Shown: positions 8,958 through 16,650 of the stretch, piece by piece
Numbering within the stretch: position 1 is the stretch's first letter
How the letters are laid out: every line of letters starts with the position of its first letter
Assembly (NCBI RefSeq): GCF_026540855.1
Contig: NZ_JALNUP010000011.1
Coordinates: 1 to 64,000 of the forward strand
Length of the DNA stretch: 64,000 nucleotides
Direction: 5' to 3'
From: Sphingomonas sp. GC_Shp_5
GTDB taxonomy: Bacteria > Pseudomonadota > Alphaproteobacteria > Sphingomonadales > Sphingomonadaceae
Notes under the pieces: generated by a model
Databases searched by the model: none
Seen by the model: the letters and a program-made list of their open reading frames with translations, nothing else
Told to the model about the DNA's origin: nothing
Translations under genes and position numbers: made by a program

Positions 8958-9731
8958 TCAATCGTGGAGGTCGATCCACACCGGAGCGTGGTCACTGGTC
9001 TTTTCCCAGCCGCGGACGTCACGGTCGACGCCGGCGGCGGCAAGGCGCAGGGCGAGCGACGGGCTGAGCAGGAGATGGTCGATCCTCAGCCCCGCGTTGC
9101 GCCCATAGGCGTTCCGGAAATAGTCCCAGAAGGTGTAGATGGTCTCGTCTGGGTGGAGGTGGCGCAGCGCCTCGGTCCAGCCCTGGCCGACCAGCCGCGC
9201 GAAAGCGGCGCGGACCTCGGGGGCGAACAGCGCGTCGTCCTGCCAGCGTTCGGGTTTGTAGACGTCGCGCTCGGTCGGCATGACGTTGAAGTCGCCGAGC
9301 AGCAGCACCGGCATGCCGGTGGCGAGCAGGTCGGCAGCATGGCCGATCAGCGCGTCGAACCAGGCGAGCTTGTAATCGAACTTCGGCCCGGGGCGGGGAT
9401 TGCCGTTGGGCAGGTACAGTCCGCCAATCAGCACGCCGTTGATCGCGGCCTCAAGGTAGCGGCTCTGGGCGGGGTCGGGATCGCCGGGCAGCCCGCGGCG
9501 GGTCTCCACCGGCAGGCCGACGCGGCTCAGCAGCGCGACGCCGTTCCAGCTCTTCTGGCCATGCCAGATAACCTGATAGCCCGCCGCCTCGATCGCGGCA
9601 TGGGGAAACTTTTCGTCAGGTGCCTTGAGTTCCTGGAGCGCGACCACGTCCGGCCGGGTTTGCTCGAGCCAGCGCAGCAACACCGCAAGCCTGCCGTTGA
9701 CGCCGTTGACGTTGTAGGTCGCTATCCTCAT
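8958..9731 (-). CDS. xth: exodeoxyribonuclease III
   Basis: AP endonuclease and 3'-5' exonuclease of base-excision repair, from the Mg-dependent EEP nuclease superfamily. The 257-residue product opens with MRIATYNVNGVN, has the metal ligand in ALQELKAPD (Glu near 38), the GDFNVMPTERD loop near 145-155, and the terminal SDHAPVW motif with the catalytic Asp-His pair. The ATG at 9731 is preferred over an in-frame TTG 12 bases upstream. It is transcribed away from the adjacent AlkB-type gene, so the 51 bp between them carries both promoters of a repair gene pair. Confidence 0.95.
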   Translation of the reverse strand: MRIATYNVNGVNGRLAVLLRWLEQTRPDVVALQELKAPDEKFPHAAIEAAGYQVIWHGQKSWNGVALLSRVGLPVETRRGLPGDPDPAQSRYLEAAINGVLIGGLYLPNGNPRPGPKFDYKLAWFDALIGHAADLLATGMPVLLLGDFNVMPTERDVYKPERWQDDALFAPEVRAAFARLVGQGWTEALRHLHPDETIYTFWDYFRNAYGRNAGLRIDHLLLSPSLALRLAAAGVDRDVRGWEKTSDHAPVWIDLHD

Positions 9732-9782
9732 TCCAGCGTTCAATGAGCCTGGGGGCGCTGCGTTCCGCCGTTCGCCGCCTAT

Positions 9783-10400
9783 ATGGGCACGATGGCCATC
9801 CAGCCCGATCTGTTCGCTCTCGATCCCGCGCCTGAGATGGCGCCGCTGCCGGGGCTGCGCTTTGCTGAGGATTTCGTCTCCGTCGCCGAGGAGGCGGCGT
9901 TGATCGCCGGGATCGAGGGGGTGGCGCTAGCGCCGTTCCGCTTTCAGGGGTGGCTCGGCAAACGGATGACGGCGTCGTTCGGCTGGCATTATGATTTCGA
10001 CTCCGCCCGTGTCGCCGAGGCCGAGCCGATCCCCGCTTGGCTGCTGCCGGTGCGCGATCGCGCGGCGGCGTTCGCCGGGCTTGCGACGGACGAGCTCGTC
10101 CAGGCATTGCTGATCCGCTACGATCCGGGCGCGGGGATCGGCTGGCATCGCGACCGGCCGGTGTTCGAGCATGTCGTCGGCATCTCGCTCGGGGTGGCGG
10201 CGCCGATGCGGTTCCGGCGGCGGCTGGACGAGGGGGGCTTTGCCCGGCGGACGGTGCCGCTCCCGCCGCGATCGATCTACCATCTCGCCGGCGAGGCGCG
10301 GCACGGCTGGGAGCACAGCATCGCCGAGATGGAAGAAACGCGCTGGTCGGTGACGTTTCGCAGCCTCGCGGCGCGGTTCAAGGAGCAGGTGGCGCGGTAA
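9783..10400 (+). CDS. AlkB-like 2-oxoglutarate/Fe(II) dioxygenase
   Basis: Fe(II)/2-oxoglutarate-dependent dioxygenase of the AlkB superfamily, whose members remove alkyl groups from nucleic-acid bases by oxidation. The 205-residue protein has the iron-binding H-x-D in GWHRD near 120 and the distal His in RHGWEHSI near 178-180, followed by the 2-oxoglutarate-anchoring Arg in TRWSVTFR. Placement head-to-head with exonuclease III fits a DNA-repair role. A second in-frame ATG three codons later could be the start. Substrate (DNA, tRNA or other) cannot be fixed from sequence. Confidence 0.85.
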   Translation: MGTMAIQPDLFALDPAPEMAPLPGLRFAEDFVSVAEEAALIAGIEGVALAPFRFQGWLGKRMTASFGWHYDFDSARVAEAEPIPAWLLPVRDRAAAFAGLATDELVQALLIRYDPGAGIGWHRDRPVFEHVVGISLGVAAPMRFRRRLDEGGFARRTVPLPPRSIYHLAGEARHGWEHSIAEMEETRWSVTFRSLAARFKEQVAR

Positions 10401-10409
10401 CAGTCATAT

Positions 10410-10492
10410 TGTCGCCCCAGCGGACGTCGAGCTCTAGTCGCGGCACGTGCCGCAACACCCCGGTGAGATCCCAGCTTGCGCTGGGATGACGG
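10410..10492. repeat. REP-like two-hairpin element, copy 3
   Basis: The right hairpin ATCCCAGC-ttgc-GCTGGGATGAC is intact; the left half (GTCGCCCCAGCGG) has decayed and no longer pairs fully. Lies between the AlkB-type gene and the DUF4169 gene. Confidence 0.65.
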
Positions 10493-10563
10493 ACTGGTCG
10501 GTGCTGAATTGAAATTGGTCTGACGAAGTAGGCGGCCGCCCAAGTGGCTGCTATCGTGCCGCC

Positions 10564-10752
10564 ATGGCAGAGATCATCAACCTGCGCCGTGCCCGTAAGG
10601 CTCGGGACCGGACCACGGCCGAGGTTCAAGCCGCCGCCAATCGCCAGCGGTTCGGCCGCACCAAGGCGGAGAAGCTTGCCGAGGCGCAGGAACAGGCGCG
10701 GACGGCGCGGATCGTCGACGGCGCGCGGCGGGAGCCATCCGACCTCGGCTGA
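10564..10752 (+). CDS. DUF4169 family small protein
   Basis: A 62-residue very basic and helical protein. The opening AEIINLRRARKARDR, an Asn/Arg-rich centre with RFGRTKAEK, and the alanine-rich helix after it match the DUF4169 family found widely in alphaproteobacteria. Function is unknown; the charge suggests nucleic-acid or ribosome contact, which is inference only. It converges on trmB with a 9 bp gap. Confidence 0.75.
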   Translation: MAEIINLRRARKARDRTTAEVQAAANRQRFGRTKAEKLAEAQEQARTARIVDGARREPSDLG

Positions 10753-10761
10753 AAGGCCGGC

Positions 10762-11442
10762 TCAGACCCGCAGGTAGCGGAAGTACCACACCTCGTGGCC
10801 GTGGCGGCGCGCCTTGCGCTCGTAGCGGGTCTCGGGCCAGTCGGCGGGGCGGGTGAGGAAATCGGCCGGGCTTTGCGCGGTCCAGGCGAAATCGGTGCGC
10901 TGGTTCATCACCATCATCGCCCAGCGACAATAAGTGGGATCGTCGGTGCCGAGGCGGAACTCGCCACCGACCTTTAGCTTGGCCGCGATCGCATCGAGCG
11001 GGCCGTGATTGATCATCCGCCGCTTGGCGTGACGCGCCTTGGGCCACGGATCGGGATGGAGCAGATAGACCCGCTCGAGTGAGGCGTCGGGAAGCCGCTC
11101 GACCACCTCCAGCGCATCGCCCATGTGCAGACGGACGTTGGTGAGGTCGCCGTCGCGGATATGGCCGAGCGCGCCGACCACGCCGTTGAGGAACGGCTCG
11201 CAGCCGATAAAGCCGCTGCCCGGCGTGGCGGCAGCCTGGCCGGCGAGATGCTCGCCGGCGCCGAAGCCGATTTCGAGCTGGAGCGGGCGCTTGTCGCCGA
11301 ACAAGGTCGTCGAATCGAGCGGGCCAGCCTCGGGCACGCTGAGCGCGGGCAGCGTGTCTTCGACGAGCGCGGCCTGGCCGAGGCGCAATTTATGGCCCTG
11401 GCGGCGGCCGTAGAGGCGGCGGATGGTGGCAGGATCGTTCAT
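10762..11442 (-). CDS. trmB: tRNA (guanine(46)-N7)-methyltransferase
   Basis: SAM-dependent enzyme that methylates N7 of G46 in the tRNA variable loop. The 226-residue protein has the SAM-binding EIGFGAGEH motif near residue 59, and the TrmB hallmark LLHPDPWPKARHAKRR near 127-142 that holds catalytic Asp and tRNA-binding basic residues. The ATG at 11442 gives the family N-terminus with RRLYGRRQGHKLR; the 13-codon extension upstream is not conserved in type. In many alphaproteobacteria trmB follows metK directly; here about 4 kb of other genes separate them. Confidence 0.95.
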   Translation of the reverse strand: MNDPATIRRLYGRRQGHKLRLGQAALVEDTLPALSVPEAGPLDSTTLFGDKRPLQLEIGFGAGEHLAGQAAATPGSGFIGCEPFLNGVVGALGHIRDGDLTNVRLHMGDALEVVERLPDASLERVYLLHPDPWPKARHAKRRMINHGPLDAIAAKLKVGGEFRLGTDDPTYCRWAMMVMNQRTDFAWTAQSPADFLTRPADWPETRYERKARRHGHEVWYFRYLRV

Positions 11443-11510
11443 GGTCGCCGGCGCCTCTAGCCGTATCGCGCCGCGGAGCAAAGCGGCACGCGGGCCGTTA
11501 CACCGGCGTA

Positions 11511-12311
11511 ATGGCAGACAGCGACAATGACGACCTCAAGGCGGCGGACGCCAAGGAACTCCACCGCGCGGTGCGCGAGGAGGGCGAAGACGAGCTGCGC
11601 CGCCCGGTGGGGTCGCTGTTCTGGCCAGGGCTTGCCGCCGGCATGGCGATCAGTGCCTCGCTGATCGCCGAGGCTGCCTTATACGCCAAGCTGCCGGCGA
11701 CGCCGTGGCGCGATTTGGTGGTCGCGCTCGGCTATCCGCTCGGCTTCCTGATCGTGATCCTCGGGCGGATGCAATTGTTCACCGAGAGCACGATCACCGC
11801 GATGCTGCCGCTGGTGACGACGCCGACGCGCTGGGCGCTGCTGCGAACACTGAGGCTGTGGGGCATCGTGTTGTTCGCTAACCTGCTCGGCACCGCGATC
11901 AGCGGCGCGCTGATCGCGCACGGACTGCTCGGCAGCGACGAGGTCCGCGGCGCGGCGCTGGCGATCTCGGCCAAGATCACCGAGCTGTCGCCGCTCGCGA
12001 CGTTCATCAACGCCATCCCCGCCGGATTCATGATCGCGATCCTCGCCTGGGCGCTGCCCAATGCGCGCGAGCAGAGCTTCTGGATCATCGTCGCCTTCAC
12101 CTATGTGCTGACGGCGGCGGGGTTCAGCCATTCGGTGGTCGGGTCGGACGAGGCGTTCCTGCTGATGTTCGCCGGGAAGACGGGATTGTGGCAGACCCTC
12201 ATCGAGTTGATCGCGCCGGCGGTGCTCGGCAATCTGGTGGGCGGCGCGGGGATCTTCGCGCTGCTCGCCCATGGGCAGGTCAAAGCAGAAATGGACGGGG
12301 AGGCGACATGA
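11511..12311 (+). CDS. formate/nitrite transporter (FNT) family channel
   Basis: A 266-residue polytopic membrane protein of the FocA/NirC superfamily with six expected helices after a charged 35-residue cytosolic N-terminus. Visible family features are the GLAAGMAISASL first helix, the QLFTEST segment that follows the second helix, and the NLLGTAISG and NLVGGAGIFALL helices that line the pore. Members pass formate, nitrite or hydrosulfide. No pyruvate-formate lyase or nitrite reductase gene is nearby, so the substrate is open. Its stop overlaps the next start as ATGA, so the two are translated together. Confidence 0.85.
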   Translation: MADSDNDDLKAADAKELHRAVREEGEDELRRPVGSLFWPGLAAGMAISASLIAEAALYAKLPATPWRDLVVALGYPLGFLIVILGRMQLFTESTITAMLPLVTTPTRWALLRTLRLWGIVLFANLLGTAISGALIAHGLLGSDEVRGAALAISAKITELSPLATFINAIPAGFMIAILAWALPNAREQSFWIIVAFTYVLTAAGFSHSVVGSDEAFLLMFAGKTGLWQTLIELIAPAVLGNLVGGAGIFALLAHGQVKAEMDGEAT

Positions 12312-12994
12312 GCAAGAACGGTAAGGGCGACAAGAAGGTGACCGGCAAGAAGGCAACCGGCAAGCTGAGCGGCAAGAAGGCCGATGGCAAGTCCGCCAAG
12401 AAGGCCAAGAAGACCGCAGGCAAGGTCGCGCAGGCCGATCGCGAGGTGACGCACAAGGCGGCCTCGGTGCGGCACCTGCCGGTCGTCCGGCTCGCCGGGC
12501 TGCTCGGCGAGGTGGGGGACCAGCCGCAGCTGATCCTCGCCTCGGTGGGAACGATCGCCGCGGGGCTGCTCGGCGGCCGGCGGGATCTGGTGCGCGGTGG
12601 CGCACGGATGCTGGCGGCGCATCTCGTCGCCACCGCGGCGAAGAGCGTGATCAAGCAGTCGTTCGATCGCAGCCGGCCGGAGAAGGCGCTGGCCGACGGC
12701 CAGACCCATTTCGCCCGCGGCGACAGCCACGATCACGAACTCAATTCCTTTCCGTCGGGCCACACCGCTGGCGCGGTCGCGGTGGCGCGTGCCGCCTCAC
12801 GCGATATCGAGGGTGCCGCGGTGCCCGGCGCGATCGGCGCGGCGGCGGTGGCGGCGGTGCAGGCGCCGGCGGGGCATCATTATCTGTCCGACGTGGTGGT
12901 CGGCGCCGCGGTCGGCTGGGTGTCCGAGGCGGTGGTCAGCGCGGTGTTTGACCGGCTCGAGCCGGCGATTGAGCAGCGGCTGACGGGGAAGTAG
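12308..12994 (+). CDS. PAP2-family phosphatase with Lys-rich N-terminal tail
   Basis: A 228-residue PAP2 (type 2 phosphatidic-acid phosphatase) protein. The catalytic set is readable: KxxxxxRP in KQSFDRSRP near 117-125, SGH in FPSGHTAG near 151-153, and the H-x3-D in GHHYLSDVV near 193-198. The first ~45 residues are an unusual Gly/Lys/Thr/Ala low-complexity tail with repeated GKK units, likely exposed to the cytoplasm, ahead of only short hydrophobic helices. The substrate is probably a lipid phosphate or pyrophosphate. Coupled to the FNT channel by a 4 bp overlap. Confidence 0.85.
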   Translation: MSKNGKGDKKVTGKKATGKLSGKKADGKSAKKAKKTAGKVAQADREVTHKAASVRHLPVVRLAGLLGEVGDQPQLILASVGTIAAGLLGGRRDLVRGGARMLAAHLVATAAKSVIKQSFDRSRPEKALADGQTHFARGDSHDHELNSFPSGHTAGAVAVARAASRDIEGAAVPGAIGAAAVAAVQAPAGHHYLSDVVVGAAVGWVSEAVVSAVFDRLEPAIEQRLTGK

Positions 12995-13011
12995 CTCTTG
13001 ACCTTCACTGG

Positions 13012-13046
13012 CATGTCCCGGGCAGTGCTGGCCTGCCTGGGACATG
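13012..13046. terminator. hairpin between convergent genes
   Basis: CATGTCCC pairs with GGGACATG, and inside it GGCAG pairs with CTGCC around a short loop. It sits between the stop codons of the PAP2 gene and the CPBP protease gene, where a two-way terminator is expected. There is no clear U-tract on either side. Confidence 0.55.
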
Positions 13047-13063
13047 GGTCCATCTCGATCGCC

Positions 13064-13825
13064 TCAGCTAGCCGACATTGCCCATTGCGGCGCCTTGCGC
13101 AGCGCCAGCCAGTCGGCCAGCGCCGGACGCACGAAGAAGGCGAGCACGTCGATCAGCGCGTGCGCTATCATGACCCGCATCAGCGACCCGTGGCTGAGAT
13201 AGTATAGCGTCAGGAAGCCACCCGGGATCATGGTGGCCAGCACGCCCTTCCAACCATAATGGGCATGGGCCAGACCGAAGCAGATTACCGAGATCGCCAC
13301 CGCTACCTCTAGCGACTGCGTGACCCGGAGCAGCAGCAGCGGCAGCGCCAGCCGGAAGAACAGCTCCTCGCTGAACCCGGCGTTGATGCTCAAGAGCATG
13401 GCCAGCGCACCCTCGCGCCGGTTGCGCGGGATCAGCGCCGCGTCCGGTCCCTGCTGCGGCGCGAGCATTTTCTTTAGGCGACGCCACTGGATGGCGACCG
13501 ACAGCATGATCCCGGCCGACAGGCCGAGTGCCATCGGCCACCAATGCTCATCGGTGTCGTGGCCTTGTGACTGGAGCAGCCGGTGAGCAGGTGCAAAAGC
13601 CTCTGGGAAGCCGTGGAACGGCCACAATCCGTCCGCCAGCCAAAGGCTGATCGCGCTGCCGCCCACCAGAATGACGAAGCTCTGCACTAGCCAAAGCGCG
13701 TAGCAGCGTTGCCGACCAGCAGTATCCGGCAGCGCCTTGAACAGTCGATAGGCGGTGACGTCGTGGCGCACCCACCAGGTGCCGCCTGCCAGCATCGCGA
13801 TGAGCCAGATGAGGATGAGAATCAT
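13064..13825 (-). CDS. CPBP family intramembrane glutamic protease
   Basis: A 253-residue polytopic membrane protein of the CPBP/Rce1 (ABI) family, glutamate intramembrane peptidases. The three motifs are present: EELFFR near residue 153, FGLAHAHYG near 187-195, and HALIDVLAF near 224. At least six hydrophobic segments are visible. A ribosome site AAGAGG lies about eight bases before the ATG. Upstream (13841-13859) is an inverted repeat that probably binds the regulator encoded divergently at 14382-14687. Substrate unknown; bacterial members act in peptide maturation, immunity or signalling. Confidence 0.85.
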   Translation of the reverse strand: MILILIWLIAMLAGGTWWVRHDVTAYRLFKALPDTAGRQRCYALWLVQSFVILVGGSAISLWLADGLWPFHGFPEAFAPAHRLLQSQGHDTDEHWWPMALGLSAGIMLSVAIQWRRLKKMLAPQQGPDAALIPRNRREGALAMLLSINAGFSEELFFRLALPLLLLRVTQSLEVAVAISVICFGLAHAHYGWKGVLATMIPGGFLTLYYLSHGSLMRVMIAHALIDVLAFFVRPALADWLALRKAPQWAMSAS

Positions 13826-13840
13826 GTATCGATGCCTCTT

Positions 13841-13908
13841 ACTTTCCGCTTTGGAAAGTGGCCACAGCTTTCCACATCGTCAAGTCGTAATTTTATGATA
13901 TGGAAAGT
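13841..13908. promoter_or_regulatory. putative operators in a divergent promoter region
   Basis: Perfect inverted repeat ACTTTCC-N5-GGAAAGT at 13841-13859 sits just before the CPBP gene's ribosome site. A second pair, CTTTCCA (13868-13874) and TGGAAAG (13901-13907), brackets a TATGAT (13894-13899) that could be the -10 of the rightward gene pair. Four copies of one heptamer in 68 bases suggest binding by the winged-helix protein encoded at 14382. Confidence 0.55.
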
Positions 13909-13939
13909 CATCGAGGTTGTTGGTTAGGGGGACGCAGTA

Positions 13940-14392
13940 GTGGATGAGGTGGAAGCGGCGCGCGCCTTGGAGGCGATAGGCAGGGCGCGGGACGCCTTGG
14001 CGCAACGGGCAACATGGTCGCTGAGGCGCCACGCGGCGGTGGGCCTGGTCATGGGGGCCATGATCATGGGCTACGCCCTGCCTGCGCCCTGGCCCATCAT
14101 CGTCGCGGCCGGCTGCATGGCGGCCACCGCGGTGATCGTGATGCGCGACCGTCGCCGCGATGGTTTCTTCGTCAGCGGCTATCGACCGGGACGCACGCGG
14201 TGGCTGGCGCTCGCGATGGTGATTGCCGCCTGGATCGCGCTGTTTGCTGCCATCGTCCTGAAGGCGCGGTTCGGGCTGGTCTGGGCACCCGTTGTTATCG
14301 GGCTCGCCATGGCCTTGCTCGTCACCCTTGGCAGCGTCGCCTGGGAGCGGGTGTACCGGCAGGAACTGCAAGGCACCTCCCATGACGATTGA
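13940..14392 (+). CDS. small membrane protein co-encoded with a regulator
   Basis: A 150-residue protein with a charged N-terminal 30 residues and four transmembrane helices in two hairpins (about 33-70 and 85-135), ending in a short basic/acidic tail. It has no recognised domain. The GTG start has an AGGGGG ribosome site at a good distance. Its last 11 bases overlap the start of the winged-helix regulator, a layout common for membrane-protein/regulator pairs in which the membrane protein may sense or be controlled by the regulator. It is divergent from the CPBP protease and likely part of the same module. Confidence 0.6.
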   Translation: MDEVEAARALEAIGRARDALAQRATWSLRRHAAVGLVMGAMIMGYALPAPWPIIVAAGCMAATAVIVMRDRRRDGFFVSGYRPGRTRWLALAMVIAAWIALFAAIVLKARFGLVWAPVVIGLAMALLVTLGSVAWERVYRQELQGTSHDD

Positions 14393-14687
14393 GCGGCTGG
14401 ACACGCTGATCCATCCGCCGGCCCGCCTGCAGCTGATGGCGCTGCTTGCCGATGTCACCGAGATGGAGTTCGGTATTGCGCGCGAACTGCTGAGCGTGAG
14501 CGATTCCGTCCTATCCAAGCATCTCGCGCAACTCGCTGAAGGCGGCTACATCCGGTTGCGCAAGGCGACGGTGAATACGCGGCAACGAACCTGGATCGTT
14601 GCCACGCCGGAAGGGCGGGCCGCCTTCAAAGGTCATGTCGCTGCGCTGCAGGCGCTGGCGGCAGGTCGGTCGATCACGGCCGTTTGA
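14382..14687 (+). CDS. winged-helix transcriptional regulator
   Basis: A 101-residue DNA-binding protein made of one winged helix-turn-helix, related to the MarR/ArsR-like PF13601 group. The recognition helix is visible in LLSVSDSVLSKHLAQLAEGGYI (read in two parts: LLSVSDSV, then LSKHLAQLAEGGY), followed by the wing RLRKATVNTRQRTW. No metal-binding Cys set is present. It overlaps the membrane protein gene by 11 bp and is probably autoregulated through the GGAAAGT repeats at 13841-13908, which would also control the CPBP protease. Confidence 0.8.
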   Translation: MTIERLDTLIHPPARLQLMALLADVTEMEFGIARELLSVSDSVLSKHLAQLAEGGYIRLRKATVNTRQRTWIVATPEGRAAFKGHVAALQALAAGRSITAV

Positions 14688-14795
14688 GCGACCAACCCTT
14701 GGTACTTCCGCGTCGGCGCTAGCGCAGACTATTGGAACACGTGCTATGCCCGACGTCGAGAACGCTGCGGAATTTTTAAAGCATTCTCAGCCACG

Positions 14796-15128
14796 TCAAC
14801 GTGGCGTGGACGGGCCTCGGTAACCAGGGCTCGCCTGCAATTCGAGCGTATGCCGGTAAATCCTGTTGGCGGCATCAAGGCGATCTTGAAACCGGGCGAG
14901 GTGAGCCGGGGTAAGCGTGCCGCCGTCTTCCTGCTTTTGCTTCAATGCGTCTTTGCGGAGCGTTAGCAACGTGTTTCGATGAGCCGTCATGACCTGGTAA
15001 GCACATTGTGCGGCCGCCGAGCAGCCGATATCCACGATACCAGGAACAATCGAGCTTTGTGCCTGAGCCGCCAACGGGATCGTAAGCGCGGTCAAGGCAA
15101 GGCTCAAAGCAACGCGTTCAGCCCTCAT
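14796..15128 (-). CDS. small secreted hypothetical protein
   Basis: A 110-residue protein with a clear Sec signal peptide (Arg/Glu start, hydrophobic core, cleavage after AAQA near residue 23). The mature part has two cysteines spaced C-x5-C near residues 36 and 42, which could form a disulfide, then a mostly helical charged region. I do not recognise a family. It stands alone between the regulator gene and the metK terminator, with a palindromic CCACGT-ca-ACGTGG at its 3' end. Confidence 0.55.
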   Translation of the reverse strand: MRAERVALSLALTALTIPLAAQAQSSIVPGIVDIGCSAAAQCAYQVMTAHRNTLLTLRKDALKQKQEDGGTLTPAHLARFQDRLDAANRIYRHTLELQASPGYRGPSTPR

Positions 15129-15283
15129 CTTTGATCTCCTGCATTCACTGACCTTGAAAATACGCCCAATCCAAAGGCTCGTCTATTGAAAACGATTTAC
15201 GTCGTCGGTTCGATCCGGAGCGGATGACGAGCTTGAACCTCGCACGCTGCGTTAGACGAGTGGCAGGGAGCAATCCGTCGGAA

Positions 15284-15325
15284 AACAAAAAGAGCCTCTC
15301 CCGAGATTGCCGGGAGAGGCTCTTT
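15284..15325 (-). terminator. rho-independent terminator of metK
   Basis: A perfect 15-bp stem (15289-15303 with 15311-15325) around a 7-base loop, followed on the minus strand by a T-rich run. It lies 34 bases past the metK stop. It is the strongest intrinsic terminator in the window. Confidence 0.92.
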
Positions 15326-15358
15326 GATCATCGATCGATTTTGCTTAGCCGGCCTGGG

Positions 15359-16579
15359 TCAGGCGACGGCGGCCTTGATCGCGTCGACCAGGTCGGTCTT
15401 TTCCCAGGTGAACAGGTCGCCCTCGGGCTCGCGGCCGAAGTGGCCGTAGGCGGCGGTCTTCGAGTAGATCGGCGCGTTGAGCTTGAGGTGCTCGCGGATG
15501 CCCTTGGGGGTCAGCCGGACCAGCTGCGGCAGCGCCGCTTCGAGCTTGGCTTCCTCGACGGTGCCGGTGCCGTGCAGGTCGACATAGACCGACAGTGGCT
15601 CGGCGATGCCGATCGCATAGCTGAGCTGGATGGTGCAGCGACGCGCGAGGCCGGCGGCGACGACGTTCTTGGCGAGATAGCGTGCGACATAGGCGGCCGA
15701 GCGATCGACCTTGGTCGGATCCTTGCCGCTGAACGCACCGCCGCCATGTGGGGCTGCGCCGCCGTAGGTGTCGACGATGATCTTGCGGCCGGTGACGCCG
15801 GCGTCGCCGTCGGGGCCACCGATCTCGAATTGGCCGGTCGGGTTGATGTAGATCTTGGTGTCATCGGTGATGAAGCCGTCGGGCAGCACCTCGTTGAACA
15901 CGCCCATTACATAGTCGCGCAGCACGGCATATTTGGCGGGATCGGCGTTGTCGCCCTTCTCGCAAAAACCGGGCGCATGCTGGGTGGAGACGACCAGCGC
16001 GGTCGCGGCGACCGGCAGTTCGTTTTCGTAGGACAGGGTGACCTGGCTCTTGGCGTCGGGCTCGAGGAACGGCGCCGCGCCGGAATGGCGATCAGCGGCC
16101 ATCTTCTCGAGGATCTTGTGGCTGTAGTAGAGGGTGGCGGGCATCAGGCCGGGGGTCTCGTCGGTCGCGTAACCGAACATGATGCCCTGGTCGCCGGCGC
16201 CCTCGTCCTTGTTGCCGCTCTCGTCGACGCCCATCGCGATGTCCGCGGACTGGGTGTGGAGGTTGTTCTCGAAGCGGAAGGTCTGCCAGTGGAAGCCCGA
16301 CTGCTCATAGCCGATCCGCTTGACGGTGGCACGGACGGTCTGCTCGATCTCGTCCTGCACGCCCTCGGCCCAGTTGCCGGCGGCATCCATGATGCCCTTG
16401 CCGCGGATTTCGCCGGCCAGCACCACGAGCTGGGTGGTGGTCAGCGTCTCGCAGGCGATGCGCGCCTCGGGGTCCTTGGACAAGAACAGATCGACGATGG
16501 AGTCGCTGATCTGGTCAGCGACCTTGTCCGGATGGCCTTCGGAGACCGACTCGGATGTGAACATGTAGCTGGAACGCAT
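15359..16579 (-). CDS. metK: S-adenosylmethionine synthetase
   Basis: Makes SAM from methionine and ATP in the cytoplasm. The 406-residue product shows the N-terminal [18 protein letters not shown] motif, the [12 protein letters not shown] signature near 128, and the [19 protein letters not shown] phosphate-binding loop near 280. The ATG at 16579 has an AAGGGA ribosome site; a longer frame upstream reads into lnt. A near-palindrome in the 71-base gap to lnt may be a repressor site. A strong terminator follows. The neighbour order lnt-metK (same strand) is common in alphaproteobacteria. Confidence 0.98.
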   Translation of the reverse strand: MRSSYMFTSESVSEGHPDKVADQISDSIVDLFLSKDPEARIACETLTTTQLVVLAGEIRGKGIMDAAGNWAEGVQDEIEQTVRATVKRIGYEQSGFHWQTFRFENNLHTQSADIAMGVDESGNKDEGAGDQGIMFGYATDETPGLMPATLYYSHKILEKMAADRHSGAAPFLEPDAKSQVTLSYENELPVAATALVVSTQHAPGFCEKGDNADPAKYAVLRDYVMGVFNEVLPDGFITDDTKIYINPTGQFEIGGPDGDAGVTGRKIIVDTYGGAAPHGGGAFSGKDPTKVDRSAAYVARYLAKNVVAAGLARRCTIQLSYAIGIAEPLSVYVDLHGTGTVEEAKLEAALPQLVRLTPKGIREHLKLNAPIYSKTAAYGHFGREPEGDLFTWEKTDLVDAIKAAVA

Positions 16580-16623
16580 TGGAATCCCTTCTGGTGAGGG
16601 GAAAGCCCGGGCCGTTGCCATGC

Positions 16624-16645
16624 CATATAAAGCTTTCCTTATATG
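16624..16645. promoter_or_regulatory. palindrome in the metK leader
   Basis: CATATAA-N8-TTATATG, a perfect 7+7 inverted repeat in an AT-rich island between lnt and metK. Its position about 45 bases before the metK start suits an operator. ArsR-family SahR repressors are known to control metK and SAH genes in many Proteobacteria through AT-rich palindromes; whether this is such a site is inference. Confidence 0.5.
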
Positions 16646-16650
16646 TTGCC

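Noticed and set aside
16580..16650. SAM riboswitch upstream of metK
   Set aside because: The leader is only 71 bases and shows no SAM-I, SAM-II or SAM/SAH fold; a protein operator explains the palindrome better.
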